NCBI GenBank assembly: GCA_029287875.1
Contig: JARFQH010000274.1
Location: forward strand, 1 to 24,365
Direction: 5' to 3'
Length of the DNA stretch: 24,365 nucleotides
Source: Desulfobacteraceae bacterium
GTDB lineage: Bacteria; Desulfobacterota; Desulfobacteria; Desulfobacterales; SG8-13
Shown: piece by piece, positions 1 to 7,238 of the stretch
Position numbering within the stretch: the first letter of the stretch is position 1
Layout: each line of letters opens with the position of its first letter
Notes under the pieces: generated by a model
The model's input: the letters and a program-made list of their open reading frames with translations, nothing else
Told to the model about the DNA's origin: nothing
The model's database searches: none
Translations under genes and position numbers: made by a program

Positions 1-484
1 GTATCACCGCCGAGCGGTTTTCGGCGGCATACAACCGCTGGGCGGCGGTCCTTTTTTTCTGAATGCTGACATCGCCGGCATCCACGAAATCCACGGCTTT
101 CACCTCACAGAACCGGACGCACTGGGGGTCGCCGTCGCACAGGTCGCATTTGATGACTTTGCGGTCGATGGTGTTGAAGTTCATGGCGCCGAAAGGACAG
201 ACGGACACGCAGGTGCGGCAGCCGATACAGACGGTGTAGTCGACGGTCACACGGCCCAATTCCTCTTCGCGGGAAATAGCGCCCACCGGGCAGCCGATCA
301 GGCAGGGCGCATCCTGGCACTGCTGGCATGACATCGGGATGTACACGCCCTCGGCCTCCCACTTGATCACCCGGATGCGGCTGCGGACCGGATTGGAAAT
401 CCCGTCGTGTTTAACGGAACACACCAGCTCGCACAGGCGGCACCCGGTGCATTTTTCGTGGTCGATCTTCAGAACCTTTTCCAT
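1..484 (-). CDS. Polyferredoxin with four [4Fe-4S] motifs, AorA/HycB-like (3' end outside window)
   Basis: The frame reads leftward from an ATG at 484-482, preceded by AAAGGAG, and stays open for 161 codons to the window edge, so the C-terminus is missing. It holds 16 cysteines in four ferredoxin-type groups: CTGCRLCELVC near residue 12, CQQCQDAPCLIGC, CIGCRTCVSVCP, and CDLCDGDPQCVRFC. This pattern is typical of the electron-transfer subunits of tungsten/molybdenum oxidoreductases (HycB/CooF/AorA type). It follows the aldehyde oxidoreductase gene by about 30 bases on the same strand, so it is probably the electron-accepting partner subunit, as in AorABC-type enzymes. That assignment is an inference. 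It closely resembles the ferredoxin at 3761-4282 on the other arm of the divergent locus. A flavin-containing subunit could lie beyond the left edge. Confidence 0.9.
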   Translation of the reverse strand, partial: MEKVLKIDHEKCTGCRLCELVCSVKHDGISNPVRSRIRVIKWEAEGVYIPMSCQQCQDAPCLIGCPVGAISREEELGRVTVDYTVCIGCRTCVSVCPFGAMNFNTIDRKVIKCDLCDGDPQCVRFCEVKAVDFVDAGDVSIQKKRTAAQRLYAAENRSAVI

Positions 485-516
485 CTCGTTCTCCTTTCGC
501 AATACAGCCCGCCGGG

Positions 517-2457
517 TTAGAGCATGTGGGACGGTTCATTTTCGAGGCCGAGCCGTTGCAGGGTTTCCGGCTTTGGAACGCCGTTTTCGTCCAGGCCTTT
601 GTGCGTGTAGAAATCATCGATCATCTGCTTGAACTTTTCGCGGTCGATCTTGCGGCCGACCACGTCGGGCGCGCCGCGCCGGCAGGGCTCGTCGAAGTAG
701 CGATGATTGAGCATGTCGCCTTTTTTCAAATCATTGCGCGTCAGCCCTTCCCGCAGATTGAAAAGCCGTTCGATCATGTTGCAGCGCTCGGCGATCGTCC
801 AGATGTCGGTGGGCGTCAGTTCCAGTCCGGTGTTCAGGTAAAGGACCTTGGGCCAGTCTTCGAAGTTCGGCAGGGTCGCGCCTAAAAATACCGTGTGATA
901 CTTGCAGATGCCCAGGCAGTCCACGGCCATGTAACAGTTCTCCTGCCAGAAAACCTGCCAGGCCTTGCCGTCGTAAGCGGTGTGCTCCGAGCTGAGCGGT
1001 CCGTCATAGGGTACCGGGTTGCCGTAAATTTTTCGCAGGACCGGTTCGGGCAGATGATACAGGTCGATCGCCGGGCGACTGCGCAGGTGGTCCGAACCTC
1101 TGGATGCGGTGGCGATGTTGAGGGCCAGCGCCGGGGTTCCTCGTTCGTCCGAGTGCAGGTTGTTCATGCCTTTGACCTGGATGAGATAGTCGAAGGCATC
1201 GTTGCCGATCTTTTCGGCTGCGGGAATGCCCCCATCGGCCAAGGTGTCGCCCAGCCAGCCTTTTCTGAGACAGATCCGGTGAAGCATTTCGAGGACTGCT
1301 TCGTCGTTGCCGAACCGAAGGTCGAGGCCATCGGTCTGCTTGTCGGTCAGAATCCCTTTTTCGCGAAGTTCCATGGCCCAGGCGATGATGCTGCCGATCT
1401 CGAGGTTGTCGACGCCGTATTGGTTGACCAGGTGATTGCCCGTGAGAACCGTGACGGCGTTGGTGCAGTCGGGCAGGGCGCCGAAGGCCCCCTGAGAGGT
1501 GTACTCGGGCCCCTCGTCGTACTTTCCGGCGTAAGGGCCGGAAGGGATCTTGTACTGCGCCCGGCAGTGCACCTGGCAGCCGAAACAGCCGGTCATGTGA
1601 TGCGGGCCTATGGTTTCGGTGGCGATCTCGTCCAGTCGTTCGGGCTCGATGTCGTCGGCGTATTCGCACTGGTTGTACTGAAAGTTGCGGGTGCGCAGTC
1701 CACCCCAGGAATTGGTGGCGCCCCAGATGAAGGGGGTGCCGAGGGTGCCCTGGGTCTGGTTGACCTTGGCGCTGGTGATCTGGTCGATGAAGCGCTTGTT
1801 GTATTCCAGGGCTTCGGCCGGCCGGGCGATTTTTATGTCCAGCGTGCCGCGGGCGGCGACGGCCTTGAGATTTTTCGATCCCATCACGCACCCCATGCCT
1901 GTGCGACCGGCGGCGTTTTTGATGCCGGTCCTCACATTGGCGTAACGCACGAGGTTTTCACCGGCCGGCCCGATGACACAGCTCTTGATTTCCTCGTCAC
2001 CGAGTTCTTCCCGGATGGCCCACTGGGTGTCGGTCGTCATGCGGCCCCATAGGTGTCCGGCGTCCCTGATCTCGACGGTGTTGTTGTGGATGAAGAGATA
2101 GACCGGCGATTCGGCTTTGCCGGTGATGACCAGGTGGTGAAAACCGGCCCAGGCCATTTCGGGTGCAAAGAACCCGCCCATGTTGGCGCTGCCGAGCAGA
2201 CCTGTCAACGGCGATTTGGCCATGATGTGGGTGCGGGCCGTGGCCGAAGCGCAAGTGGCGGTCAGAATCCCGCCACTGATGATCAGTGCGTTGCCCGGTC
2301 CCAGAGGATCGCAGCCTTTTTGGGTGTGATTGTAAAGCAGATAGGCATCGAGACCCCGGCCCCCGAGATATTTTTTGCGCACATCCAGCGGAATGGGTTT
2401 GACCTCGACTTCTCCGGTGGACAGATCGATGAAGGCAATTTTTCTATTCAACGCCAT
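517..2457 (-). CDS. Tungsten-containing aldehyde:ferredoxin oxidoreductase family protein
   Basis: This 646-residue cytoplasmic protein has the full aldehyde ferredoxin oxidoreductase architecture (archaeal AOR is about 605 residues). The N-terminal domain carries YLGGRGLDAYLL, and NMGGFFAPEMAWAGF lies near residue 92. Likely [4Fe-4S] ligands are Cys291, Cys294 and Cys298 (CFGCQVHC) plus Cys518 within DCLGIC, the DxxGxC pterin-binding motif starting at Asp513. DEGPEYT (residues 314-320) and His457 in RGSDHLR match the regions that hold the active-site Glu and His in Pyrococcus AOR. The family oxidises aldehydes to acids with ferredoxin as acceptor. BamB of class II benzoyl-CoA reductase is a relative and cannot be fully excluded. 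The ATG at 2457 has a strong AGGAGGG site and overlaps the zinc-ribbon gene by 14 bases, so the two are probably translationally coupled. The substrate cannot be read from sequence. Confidence 0.93.
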   Translation of the reverse strand: MALNRKIAFIDLSTGEVEVKPIPLDVRKKYLGGRGLDAYLLYNHTQKGCDPLGPGNALIISGGILTATCASATARTHIMAKSPLTGLLGSANMGGFFAPEMAWAGFHHLVITGKAESPVYLFIHNNTVEIRDAGHLWGRMTTDTQWAIREELGDEEIKSCVIGPAGENLVRYANVRTGIKNAAGRTGMGCVMGSKNLKAVAARGTLDIKIARPAEALEYNKRFIDQITSAKVNQTQGTLGTPFIWGATNSWGGLRTRNFQYNQCEYADDIEPERLDEIATETIGPHHMTGCFGCQVHCRAQYKIPSGPYAGKYDEGPEYTSQGAFGALPDCTNAVTVLTGNHLVNQYGVDNLEIGSIIAWAMELREKGILTDKQTDGLDLRFGNDEAVLEMLHRICLRKGWLGDTLADGGIPAAEKIGNDAFDYLIQVKGMNNLHSDERGTPALALNIATASRGSDHLRSRPAIDLYHLPEPVLRKIYGNPVPYDGPLSSEHTAYDGKAWQVFWQENCYMAVDCLGICKYHTVFLGATLPNFEDWPKVLYLNTGLELTPTDIWTIAERCNMIERLFNLREGLTRNDLKKGDMLNHRYFDEPCRRGAPDVVGRKIDREKFKQMIDDFYTHKGLDENGVPKPETLQRLGLENEPSHML

Positions 2458-2719
2458 GATGGGATCCCTCCTTTTTCACCAGTGCTTCTTGCGCGAGTTT
2501 GCGATTCACATCCCAGACCGGTCCGCGAATGCGGGGGAAATCGGGCCGGATCCAATAAACCCGGAATTCCATGCCGCATTCCGGACATTTGACCTGTTTC
2601 TGGCCGGCTCCCGGCTGGAGCCTGCCCATACAGCTGGGGTTGTGGCAGCGAAACTTGCCGTATGTTCGGGTTTGGCGGAGACTTTCAGCGGTTGACTGGC
2701 GCTCTTTGTCGATGGCCAT
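2444..2719 (-). CDS. Small zinc-ribbon protein preceding the aldehyde oxidoreductase
   Basis: This 91-residue protein starts at an ATG preceded by AAGGAGCC. Its core has two cysteine pairs, CHNPSC near residue 25 and CPEC near residue 45, spaced as in a zinc ribbon or rubredoxin-like knuckle, followed by MEFRVYWIRPDFP. There are no membrane segments or signal peptide. It is the first gene of the leftward operon, and its last 14 bases overlap the start of the oxidoreductase gene. Position and coupling suggest an accessory or regulatory role for the oxidoreductase, such as metal or cofactor handling, but no family with a defined function is recognised. The reading frame is well supported by the ribosome site, the overlap and the cysteine pattern. 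Confidence 0.75.
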   Translation of the reverse strand: MAIDKERQSTAESLRQTRTYGKFRCHNPSCMGRLQPGAGQKQVKCPECGMEFRVYWIRPDFPRIRGPVWDVNRKLAQEALVKKEGSHHGVE

Positions 2720-2800
2720 GACAGGCTCCTTTCAATGAATGGGCGGCGAATATCGGTTGTCTGCTAATGAGTTCTCTATGATGAACGAATGAGTACGGTT

Positions 2801-2828
2801 ACCCTAACAGATATTGCAGCCTTGTCAA
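2801..2828 (-). promoter_or_regulatory. Candidate promoter for the zinc-ribbon/oxidoreductase operon
   Basis: On the minus strand TTGACA (2828-2823) is followed after 16 bases by TAGGGT (2806-2801). The -35 box is perfect and the -10 box weak, as expected for a promoter that needs an activator. The -35 lies in the short palindrome CTTGTCAAG (2821-2829). The predicted transcript would start about 75-80 bases upstream of the ATG at 2719. Confidence 0.4.
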
Positions 2829-2879
2829 GTTAAATTTGCTCAGAATGGCCATATCTTGTTATTACTGGTTAATTTTGGG

Positions 2880-2907
2880 TTGACAAGTCCACAAACTATC
2901 GTATAAC
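2880..2907 (+). promoter_or_regulatory. Candidate sigma-70-type promoter of the iclR operon
   Basis: TTGACA (2880-2885) and TATAAC (2902-2907) are separated by 16 bases, a near-consensus promoter. Transcription would start near 2914. That argues against the in-frame ATG at 2912 and for the ATG at 2939 as the regulator's start. The promoter diverges from the one for the oxidoreductase operon, a layout common for IclR regulators. Confidence 0.65.
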
Positions 2908-2938
2908 CTGGATGAATAAATGTTCAGTATGGAGAACA

Positions 2939-3700
2939 ATGACCGATATTTACAAAGCGCCAATCGTCGGAAAAGCGTTTCAGGTTCTGCGCCTCATTGC
3001 CAGAAAACATAACGGCCTGACGCTCAGCGACGTGGCCCGGGAATTGGGGATCGGCAAGAGCACCGTCCACGGCATTGTCTCGGCCCTGGAAGAGGAGGGG
3101 GCCCTTATGCGGGACCCTCGGACTAAAAAGTTTACCCTGGGTGTGACGGTGTTCGAACTGGGCCGATCGGCCCACGCCCGAATCGATTTAAAGGATGCGG
3201 CGCGGCCCTTCATGGAAGAGCTGATGGCTCAAATCCATGAATCCGTTTTTCTGGGCGTCAAAAACGTCGACCACATCACGATTTTGGACATCGTCGAGTC
3301 GACCCAGAATCTAAAAATCACCTCTCCGGTCGGAACGACCATTCCGTTGCTGGCCGGCGCGACCGGAAAGCTCTTTCTTGCGTCCATGCCGGAGGGGCAG
3401 GTCACGGAGCTGCTGCGCAACAAAGGATTGCCGCGATATACGAAACACACCATTACCGATCAACGCCGGTATCTGCAGGAGATCCGCAAGGTGCGGAGCG
3501 ACGGCGTGGCCTTCGACGACGAAGAATACATCTCCGGTGTGCGGGCAGCGGCCGTACCCATCAAAACCGGCGGTCAGCCCATGTCGGCCATCTGGGTGGT
3601 CGGATTCAAACCGAGCATGAGTGACGAGAAGATGCAGCAGTTGGTGGTGCACATGAAATCCGCCGTCGAAGGCATCAGCCGCCGTATCGACAGTCAGTGA
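2939..3700 (+). CDS. IclR-family transcriptional regulator
   Basis: The protein has 253 residues when started at the ATG at 2939, which has TGGAG six to seven bases upstream. An in-frame ATG at 2912 sits at the predicted transcription start and is less likely. The N-terminal winged helix spans about residues 10-65 (LTLSDVARELGIGKSTVHGI is a classic IclR helix-turn-helix). The C-terminal effector-binding domain spans about residues 80-250 and includes the family signature region around DEEYISGVRAAAVPI. IclR proteins act as dimers and often control the divergent operon and themselves in response to a small carboxylate or aromatic compound. Here the target is probably the oxidoreductase operon on the opposite strand. 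The ligand is unknown. Confidence 0.92.
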   Translation: MTDIYKAPIVGKAFQVLRLIARKHNGLTLSDVARELGIGKSTVHGIVSALEEEGALMRDPRTKKFTLGVTVFELGRSAHARIDLKDAARPFMEELMAQIHESVFLGVKNVDHITILDIVESTQNLKITSPVGTTIPLLAGATGKLFLASMPEGQVTELLRNKGLPRYTKHTITDQRRYLQEIRKVRSDGVAFDDEEYISGVRAAAVPIKTGGQPMSAIWVVGFKPSMSDEKMQQLVVHMKSAVEGISRRIDSQ

Positions 3701-3760
3701 TCTCTCGACGATTTATAAATGACATCACATCAGCCCTAAGGCGGCAACAGGTCATCAACG

Positions 3761-4282
3761 ATGAAAACACATCGCGCGCTGATAGCCGATCCGAAAAAAT
3801 GCAACGGCTGTTCACTTTGCAGGACCGTTTGTTCCATGGTCAAATCCGGTGTGCGGAACCCGGCTCAGGCCCGCATCCGTATAATCCGGTATGATGCCGA
3901 GGGGTTTTATTTGCCCGTTATCTGCCAGCATTGCCAGGATGCCCCCTGCATGGCGGTATGCCCGAGGGAAGCGATATACAGGGAAAGCCGGTTGGACCGG
4001 GTCCTGATCGACTACGACCGCTGCATCAGCTGCCGGATGTGCATGGCCGCCTGCCCGTTCGGGGCGCTCGGCTTCGAGTCCGAGCGGCACACGGTTTACA
4101 AGTGCGACCTTTGCGGTGGTGACCCTCTTTGTGTGCGCTACTGCTTCCCCGGTGCGCTGGATTATGTCGAAGACTATCGACAGCGGGATTCGAGGATCCG
4201 GAAAGCCGCCGGGAATCTCGCACTGGGCAGAGAGGTGGTTTCATTAAAAATTAATCCTACTGATGAGCACACAATTTTTTAA
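3761..4282 (+). CDS. Polyferredoxin with four [4Fe-4S] motifs, paralogue of the gene at the left edge
   Basis: This 173-residue protein has 16 cysteines in four groups: CNGCSLCRTVC near residue 14, CQHCQDAPCMAVCP, CISCRMCMAACP, and CDLCGGDPLCVRYC. It aligns along almost its whole length with the ferredoxin at 1-484, for example CQxCQDAPC followed by CPFGA. There is no twin-arginine signal, so it should be cytoplasmic. It lies 60 bases after the IclR gene and before two more redox genes on the same strand. The likely role is electron transfer between the aldehyde oxidoreductase and another acceptor, or as an alternative partner subunit. That role is inferred from family and position. Confidence 0.9.
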   Translation: MKTHRALIADPKKCNGCSLCRTVCSMVKSGVRNPAQARIRIIRYDAEGFYLPVICQHCQDAPCMAVCPREAIYRESRLDRVLIDYDRCISCRMCMAACPFGALGFESERHTVYKCDLCGGDPLCVRYCFPGALDYVEDYRQRDSRIRKAAGNLALGREVVSLKINPTDEHTIF

Positions 4283-4386
4283 GCATGAGTTCACCGCCCG
4301 CTTCGCTTGAACCGCAAAGATCGCAAAGGAGTTTTTCTTTAACTTTCTGCATTCGTTAATCCAATTCGCCAACGCAAGGGTGCACA
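4283..4386. other. Gap between ferredoxin genes with repeat-like fragment
   Basis: This 104-base gap contains CCGCTTCGCTTGAA (about 4298-4311), related to the AGCGCTTCGCT units near the second cpsD gene. It is followed by CGCAAAGATCGCAAAGG, a short direct repeat of CGCAAAG. AAGGGTG just before the ATG at 4387 can serve as the ribosome site. No hairpin terminator is seen, so co-transcription is likely. Confidence 0.4.
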
Positions 4387-4782
4387 ATGTCATTTTTTCA
4401 AGTAAACGATCGCTGCAACGGTTGCCTGGCGTGTGTCCAGAACTGCCCGGCTTCGGCTCTGGACTATGAAGACCAGAACAACCGCAGAACACTGCAGCAC
4501 AACATGAGCTTGTGTGCCCGCTGCGGTCAGTGCTGGCGTGTCTGCCCGCAGCAGGCCATCGAATTTCAGCATTTTCTCAAAAGCGCCTGGGACGAGGTCG
4601 TCACCCTGGATCTCGTTCGCTGCGGCGTTTGCGGTGAACCGCTCTACACGGTGCCCTTCAAACAAACGGTGACGGAACGCCGCAAAACGGAAGCCGATCC
4701 CTTCTGCCCTAAACACCGGCGGGAGGTCGACGCCCTTGTCCGCGCCCATTTCCGACCAGGTCCCGGATTCGAAGAAAGGTGA
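4387..4782 (+). CDS. HycF/HyfH-like ferredoxin: two [4Fe-4S] motifs plus cysteine-rich ribbon
   Basis: This 131-residue protein begins with a bacterial ferredoxin fold. CNGCLACVQNCP near residue 10 and CARCGQCWRVCP near residue 43 should bind two [4Fe-4S] clusters. The C-terminal part has CGVC and FCPKH (about residues 79-102), an arrangement like the zinc-ribbon tail of HycF/HyfH subunits of formate hydrogenlyase, although the last ligand would be His rather than Cys. It is 4 bases upstream of the MetV-like gene, so the two are tightly coupled. The likely job is shuttling electrons to or from the MetV-like protein. No hydrogenase subunits are present in the window, so a hydrogenase role is not supported here. 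Confidence 0.85.
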   Translation: MSFFQVNDRCNGCLACVQNCPASALDYEDQNNRRTLQHNMSLCARCGQCWRVCPQQAIEFQHFLKSAWDEVVTLDLVRCGVCGEPLYTVPFKQTVTERRKTEADPFCPKHRREVDALVRAHFRPGPGFEER

Positions 4783-4786
4783 TGAA

Positions 4787-5479
4787 ATGATCGTCGGAAA
4801 CATGAAGCCGCTCGAGGAGATTGTCGACTCTTTGTCGGGTTTCCGCAACGTTTTGATACTCGGCTGCGGAAGTTGCGTGACGGTTTGTCTTTCCGGAGGT
4901 GATCGCGAGGCCCGGCAGCTGGCACTCGAGTTGTCCCGAAGCTCTGCTTTCGCTGGAAGCCCCCCGGTCTTTGCGGTCGATACGATCATTCGTCAGTGCG
5001 AACGGGACCTCGTTTCAGCCTATCAGACCCTTCCGGAGGGCACCGAGGCGATCTTATCACTGGCCTGCGGCTGCGGTGTTCAAACCCTGGGGGACGTGTT
5101 CGAACCGCTGCCGGTGATACCGGCGTTGAACACCACCTTTTACGGTGCCTCCAACGAAGCCGGCGTGTGGCAGGAGGTTTGCCAGGGGTGCGGAGACTGT
5201 GTGTTGTCCTTCACCGGTGGCATCTGTCCCGTGGCCCGATGTGCCAAGAGCCTGTTCAACGGGCCGTGCGGCGGCTCCCAAAACGGGAGCTGCGAGATCT
5301 ATAACGACGTTCCCTGCGCCTGGACCTTGATTTACTACCGTTTGAAAAAGCAAAACAAACTCCACTTGCTCCACACGGTCCGGCAGCCGCGGGACTGGCG
5401 GCCGGCCGGAGGCGCCGGTCCGCGGCTGCGCCGGCGAACCGGCATCGGTGACGGTACCGGACAGAACAAATTAGAATAG
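4787..5479 (+). CDS. MetV-like protein (methylenetetrahydrofolate reductase C-terminal-type domain)
   Basis: The ATG at 4787 lies four bases after the upstream stop, with AAGGTGA ahead of it. A longer in-frame start at 4736 would overlap the previous gene by 47 bases and is less likely. The 230-residue protein is cysteine rich: CGSCVTVC near residue 27, ACGCG near 94, CQGCGDC near 132, and the signature run GICPVARC followed by GPCGG and CE near 146-169. This matches the C-terminal-type domain found in MetV, the iron-sulfur and zinc partner of MetF in acetogens and other anaerobes. No MetF lies in the window. Here it follows ferredoxin genes, so it may act as an electron-transfer adaptor, possibly linked to the divergent aldehyde oxidoreductase. 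The last 35 or so residues are arginine/glycine rich and look unconserved. Confidence 0.8.
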   Translation: MIVGNMKPLEEIVDSLSGFRNVLILGCGSCVTVCLSGGDREARQLALELSRSSAFAGSPPVFAVDTIIRQCERDLVSAYQTLPEGTEAILSLACGCGVQTLGDVFEPLPVIPALNTTFYGASNEAGVWQEVCQGCGDCVLSFTGGICPVARCAKSLFNGPCGGSQNGSCEIYNDVPCAWTLIYYRLKKQNKLHLLHTVRQPRDWRPAGGAGPRLRRRTGIGDGTGQNKLE

Positions 5480-5654
5480 TGCCTATCCGCGGTTTCATAA
5501 AGGGCACTGACAAGTTTCTGATCCAGAAATGTGAAATTTTCTGCAAGTTCGAGGAAATCGGCGGCATTGCGCGGAGGCATACTTCTGTATGCCGCACAAG
5601 CGATTCCGCCGATTGACGCCGAAATTGCGGGAAAGGGCCATTTATGGACGGAAA
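5480..5654. repeat. Dispersed structured repeat, copy 1
   Basis: This roughly 175-base segment matches 11198-11405 in order. Shared blocks include GATCCAGAAATGTG, a run AATTTTC-N-GCAAGTTC, TGCCGCACAAG, and GGGCCATTT followed by TGGACGGAAA. The centre folds as nested inverted repeats: AATCGGCGG (5556-5564) with CCGCCGATT (5606-5614), and GGCATAC (5576-5582) with GTATGCC (5587-5593) around a TTCT loop. It begins at the stop codon of the MetV-like gene. No coding frame is conserved between the two copies, so it looks like a non-coding mobile or extragenic palindromic element. Confidence 0.75.
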
Positions 5655-5967
5655 GTAGAATAATCCGGCTATCCCCCGCATAATTCGAACCTGAAGCCCC
5701 AAAAGAATGTCCTCACCGTAACACCTTCCCATATACCTCACATCACTATATCTTCGTTTATCGAATTGAACCGATTGGCTTCATTTTTCGCATCCCGCCG
5801 TCTATCAACGAGATGCATAAATCCTGCAGAAAAGGAAGTCGCGGGAGACTGTAAAATCGTGATGATAGGCGCATTAAAATCGGAGAGGTTGCCACGTTGT
5901 CTTTCATGCTTAAATTGCCATTCAGAATGTAAGCCTTGAAACGGGCAACCGTCAGGGAGGAAGAAAC
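5655..5967. other. Non-coding leader upstream of the methyltransferase gene
   Basis: There are 313 bases without a credible gene. Composition is more A/T rich than the flanking genes. I see no clear riboswitch fold or consensus promoter. The only firm signal is the ribosome site GGGAGGAAG at about 5956-5964, just before the ATG at 5968. Confidence 0.5.
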
Positions 5968-7026
5968 ATGAAGAGAAATCTGACAAAAAGATTAGCCGAG
6001 GATGGCATTGTCTGTGCCGAAGGCTACCTTTTCGAAATGGAACGTAGAGGCTATCTGACGGCCGGGGAATTTGTTCCAGAGGTTGCTTTGGAGAATCCCG
6101 AGGCTCTCAAAACCTTGCACAGGGATTTCCAGCATGCTGGTTCGGATGTGATCGAGGCCTTTACATACAATGCCCACCGGGAGAAGATGAGGATTATAGG
6201 CAAAGAGGACTTATTGGAGCCTTTGAACAGAGCGGCACTGAAGATAGCCAAGGAAGTGGCCGGGGAGGTTGAAGGTGATCAGGAACCGAACCTGGTCGCC
6301 GGAAATATTTCTAACTCTAATATCTGGAACCCAGATGATAAAAACAGCCAGCTGCAGGTCCGTAAAATGTTCGAAGAAATGGTCAACTGGTCGACTGACG
6401 AGGGTGTCGATTTCATCATAGGAGAAACTTTCTATTTTGCGGAAGAGGCTTTCTGTGCCTTGGACGTCATTAAGAAAGCCGGAGTGCCGTCGGTGATCAC
6501 GATTGCTCCGATGGGCGAGAATATCATGCGTGACAATTGGGAGATTGTCGACACATGCAAAGAACTTGAACAGCGGGGCGCTGATGTGGTCGGAATGAAC
6601 TGTTTCAGGGGGCCTGCAACCATGATGCCTTTCTTGAAAGATATCCGTAATGCGGTTAGTTGCGATGTTGCAGCGCTGCCGGTTCCCTACAGGACGACGC
6701 CCAAGCAACCAACCTTTTTCAATCTGGACGACAACAATGGCTGTAAAGTTCCGTCACCCCACAATAGAACTTTCCCAACCGCCCTCGACCCACTCTACTG
6801 CAACCGTTATGAGATCCATCGTTTTGCCGAGGAAGCTTGGAAGATGAACATCCGGTACATCGGCGTATGCTGCGGTGCGGCACCGATTCACATCCGCGAG
6901 GTTGCCGAGGCGATGGGGCGGAAACCCAAGGCAAGCCGGTACTCGGAAAACATGCAAAAACATTTTATGTACGGCAGTGACGCACGCCTGCCAGAGCACA
7001 TTACCGCATACGGCAGCAAGGCGTAG
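5968..7026 (+). CDS. Betaine-homocysteine S-methyltransferase-like protein
   Basis: The protein has 352 residues, and the start is set by GGGAGGAAG seven or so bases upstream. It is a homocysteine methyltransferase-type TIM barrel. The three zinc-binding cysteines of BHMT are in place: Cys212 in GMNCFRGP, and Cys301 and Cys302 in YIGVCCGAAPIHIREVAE, close to human BHMT Cys217/299/300. The spacing and the GVCCGxxPxHIR motif fit BHMT better than MetH. The expected reaction is methyl transfer from betaine or a related methyl donor to homocysteine, giving methionine in the cytoplasm. The donor may differ in this lineage. It is the first gene of a rightward group, five bases before a small membrane protein gene. 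Confidence 0.88.
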   Translation: MKRNLTKRLAEDGIVCAEGYLFEMERRGYLTAGEFVPEVALENPEALKTLHRDFQHAGSDVIEAFTYNAHREKMRIIGKEDLLEPLNRAALKIAKEVAGEVEGDQEPNLVAGNISNSNIWNPDDKNSQLQVRKMFEEMVNWSTDEGVDFIIGETFYFAEEAFCALDVIKKAGVPSVITIAPMGENIMRDNWEIVDTCKELEQRGADVVGMNCFRGPATMMPFLKDIRNAVSCDVAALPVPYRTTPKQPTFFNLDDNNGCKVPSPHNRTFPTALDPLYCNRYEIHRFAEEAWKMNIRYIGVCCGAAPIHIREVAEAMGRKPKASRYSENMQKHFMYGSDARLPEHITAYGSKA

Positions 7027-7030
7027 TCGC

Positions 7031-7237
7031 ATGGATCGGTCTATGAAACAAAATATACACAGACATTCGGGGTTGGAAAAGAAGAGTCACATAAAGAGCA
7101 CTGGGCCTAAGGGAAAAAGGCTGCACAAGGACTGGCGGGTCTGGTTGGCTGTCATCCTGATGCTGGCCGCAATGATCATCTACGTTCTGACTCTGGATGA
7201 CTCCCTTCTGGCGTTTGGCATCGGGCCATCCCTTTAG
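7031..7237 (+). CDS. Small single-helix membrane protein, unknown function
   Basis: This 68-residue frame starts at an ATG five bases after the methyltransferase stop; an internal ATG at 7043 is an alternative start. The N-terminal half is strongly basic (KKSH, KGKRLHKDWR). It is followed by one hydrophobic segment, VWLAVILMLAAMIIYVLTL, at about residues 33-51, and a short tail. The charge pattern predicts a basic N-terminus inside the cell and a short tail outside. The stop is one base before the DedA start, so all three genes are packed as an operon. No named family is recognised. Gene status is supported by spacing and by the clear membrane segment. Confidence 0.65.
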   Translation: MDRSMKQNIHRHSGLEKKSHIKSTGPKGKRLHKDWRVWLAVILMLAAMIIYVLTLDDSLLAFGIGPSL

Positions 7238-7238
7238 A

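Noticed and set aside
895..2052. Long open frame on the plus strand (385 codons) opposite the aldehyde oxidoreductase
   Set aside because: It is the antisense shadow of a clear family gene in GC-rich DNA, with no recognisable motifs.
2912..2938. Earlier ATG (2912) as the start of the IclR gene
   Set aside because: It falls at the predicted transcription start, while the ATG at 2939 has a TGGAG site at proper spacing.
5655..5967. SAM-type riboswitch ahead of the methyltransferase gene
   Set aside because: I could not identify the conserved core or a matching fold, so it is not called.
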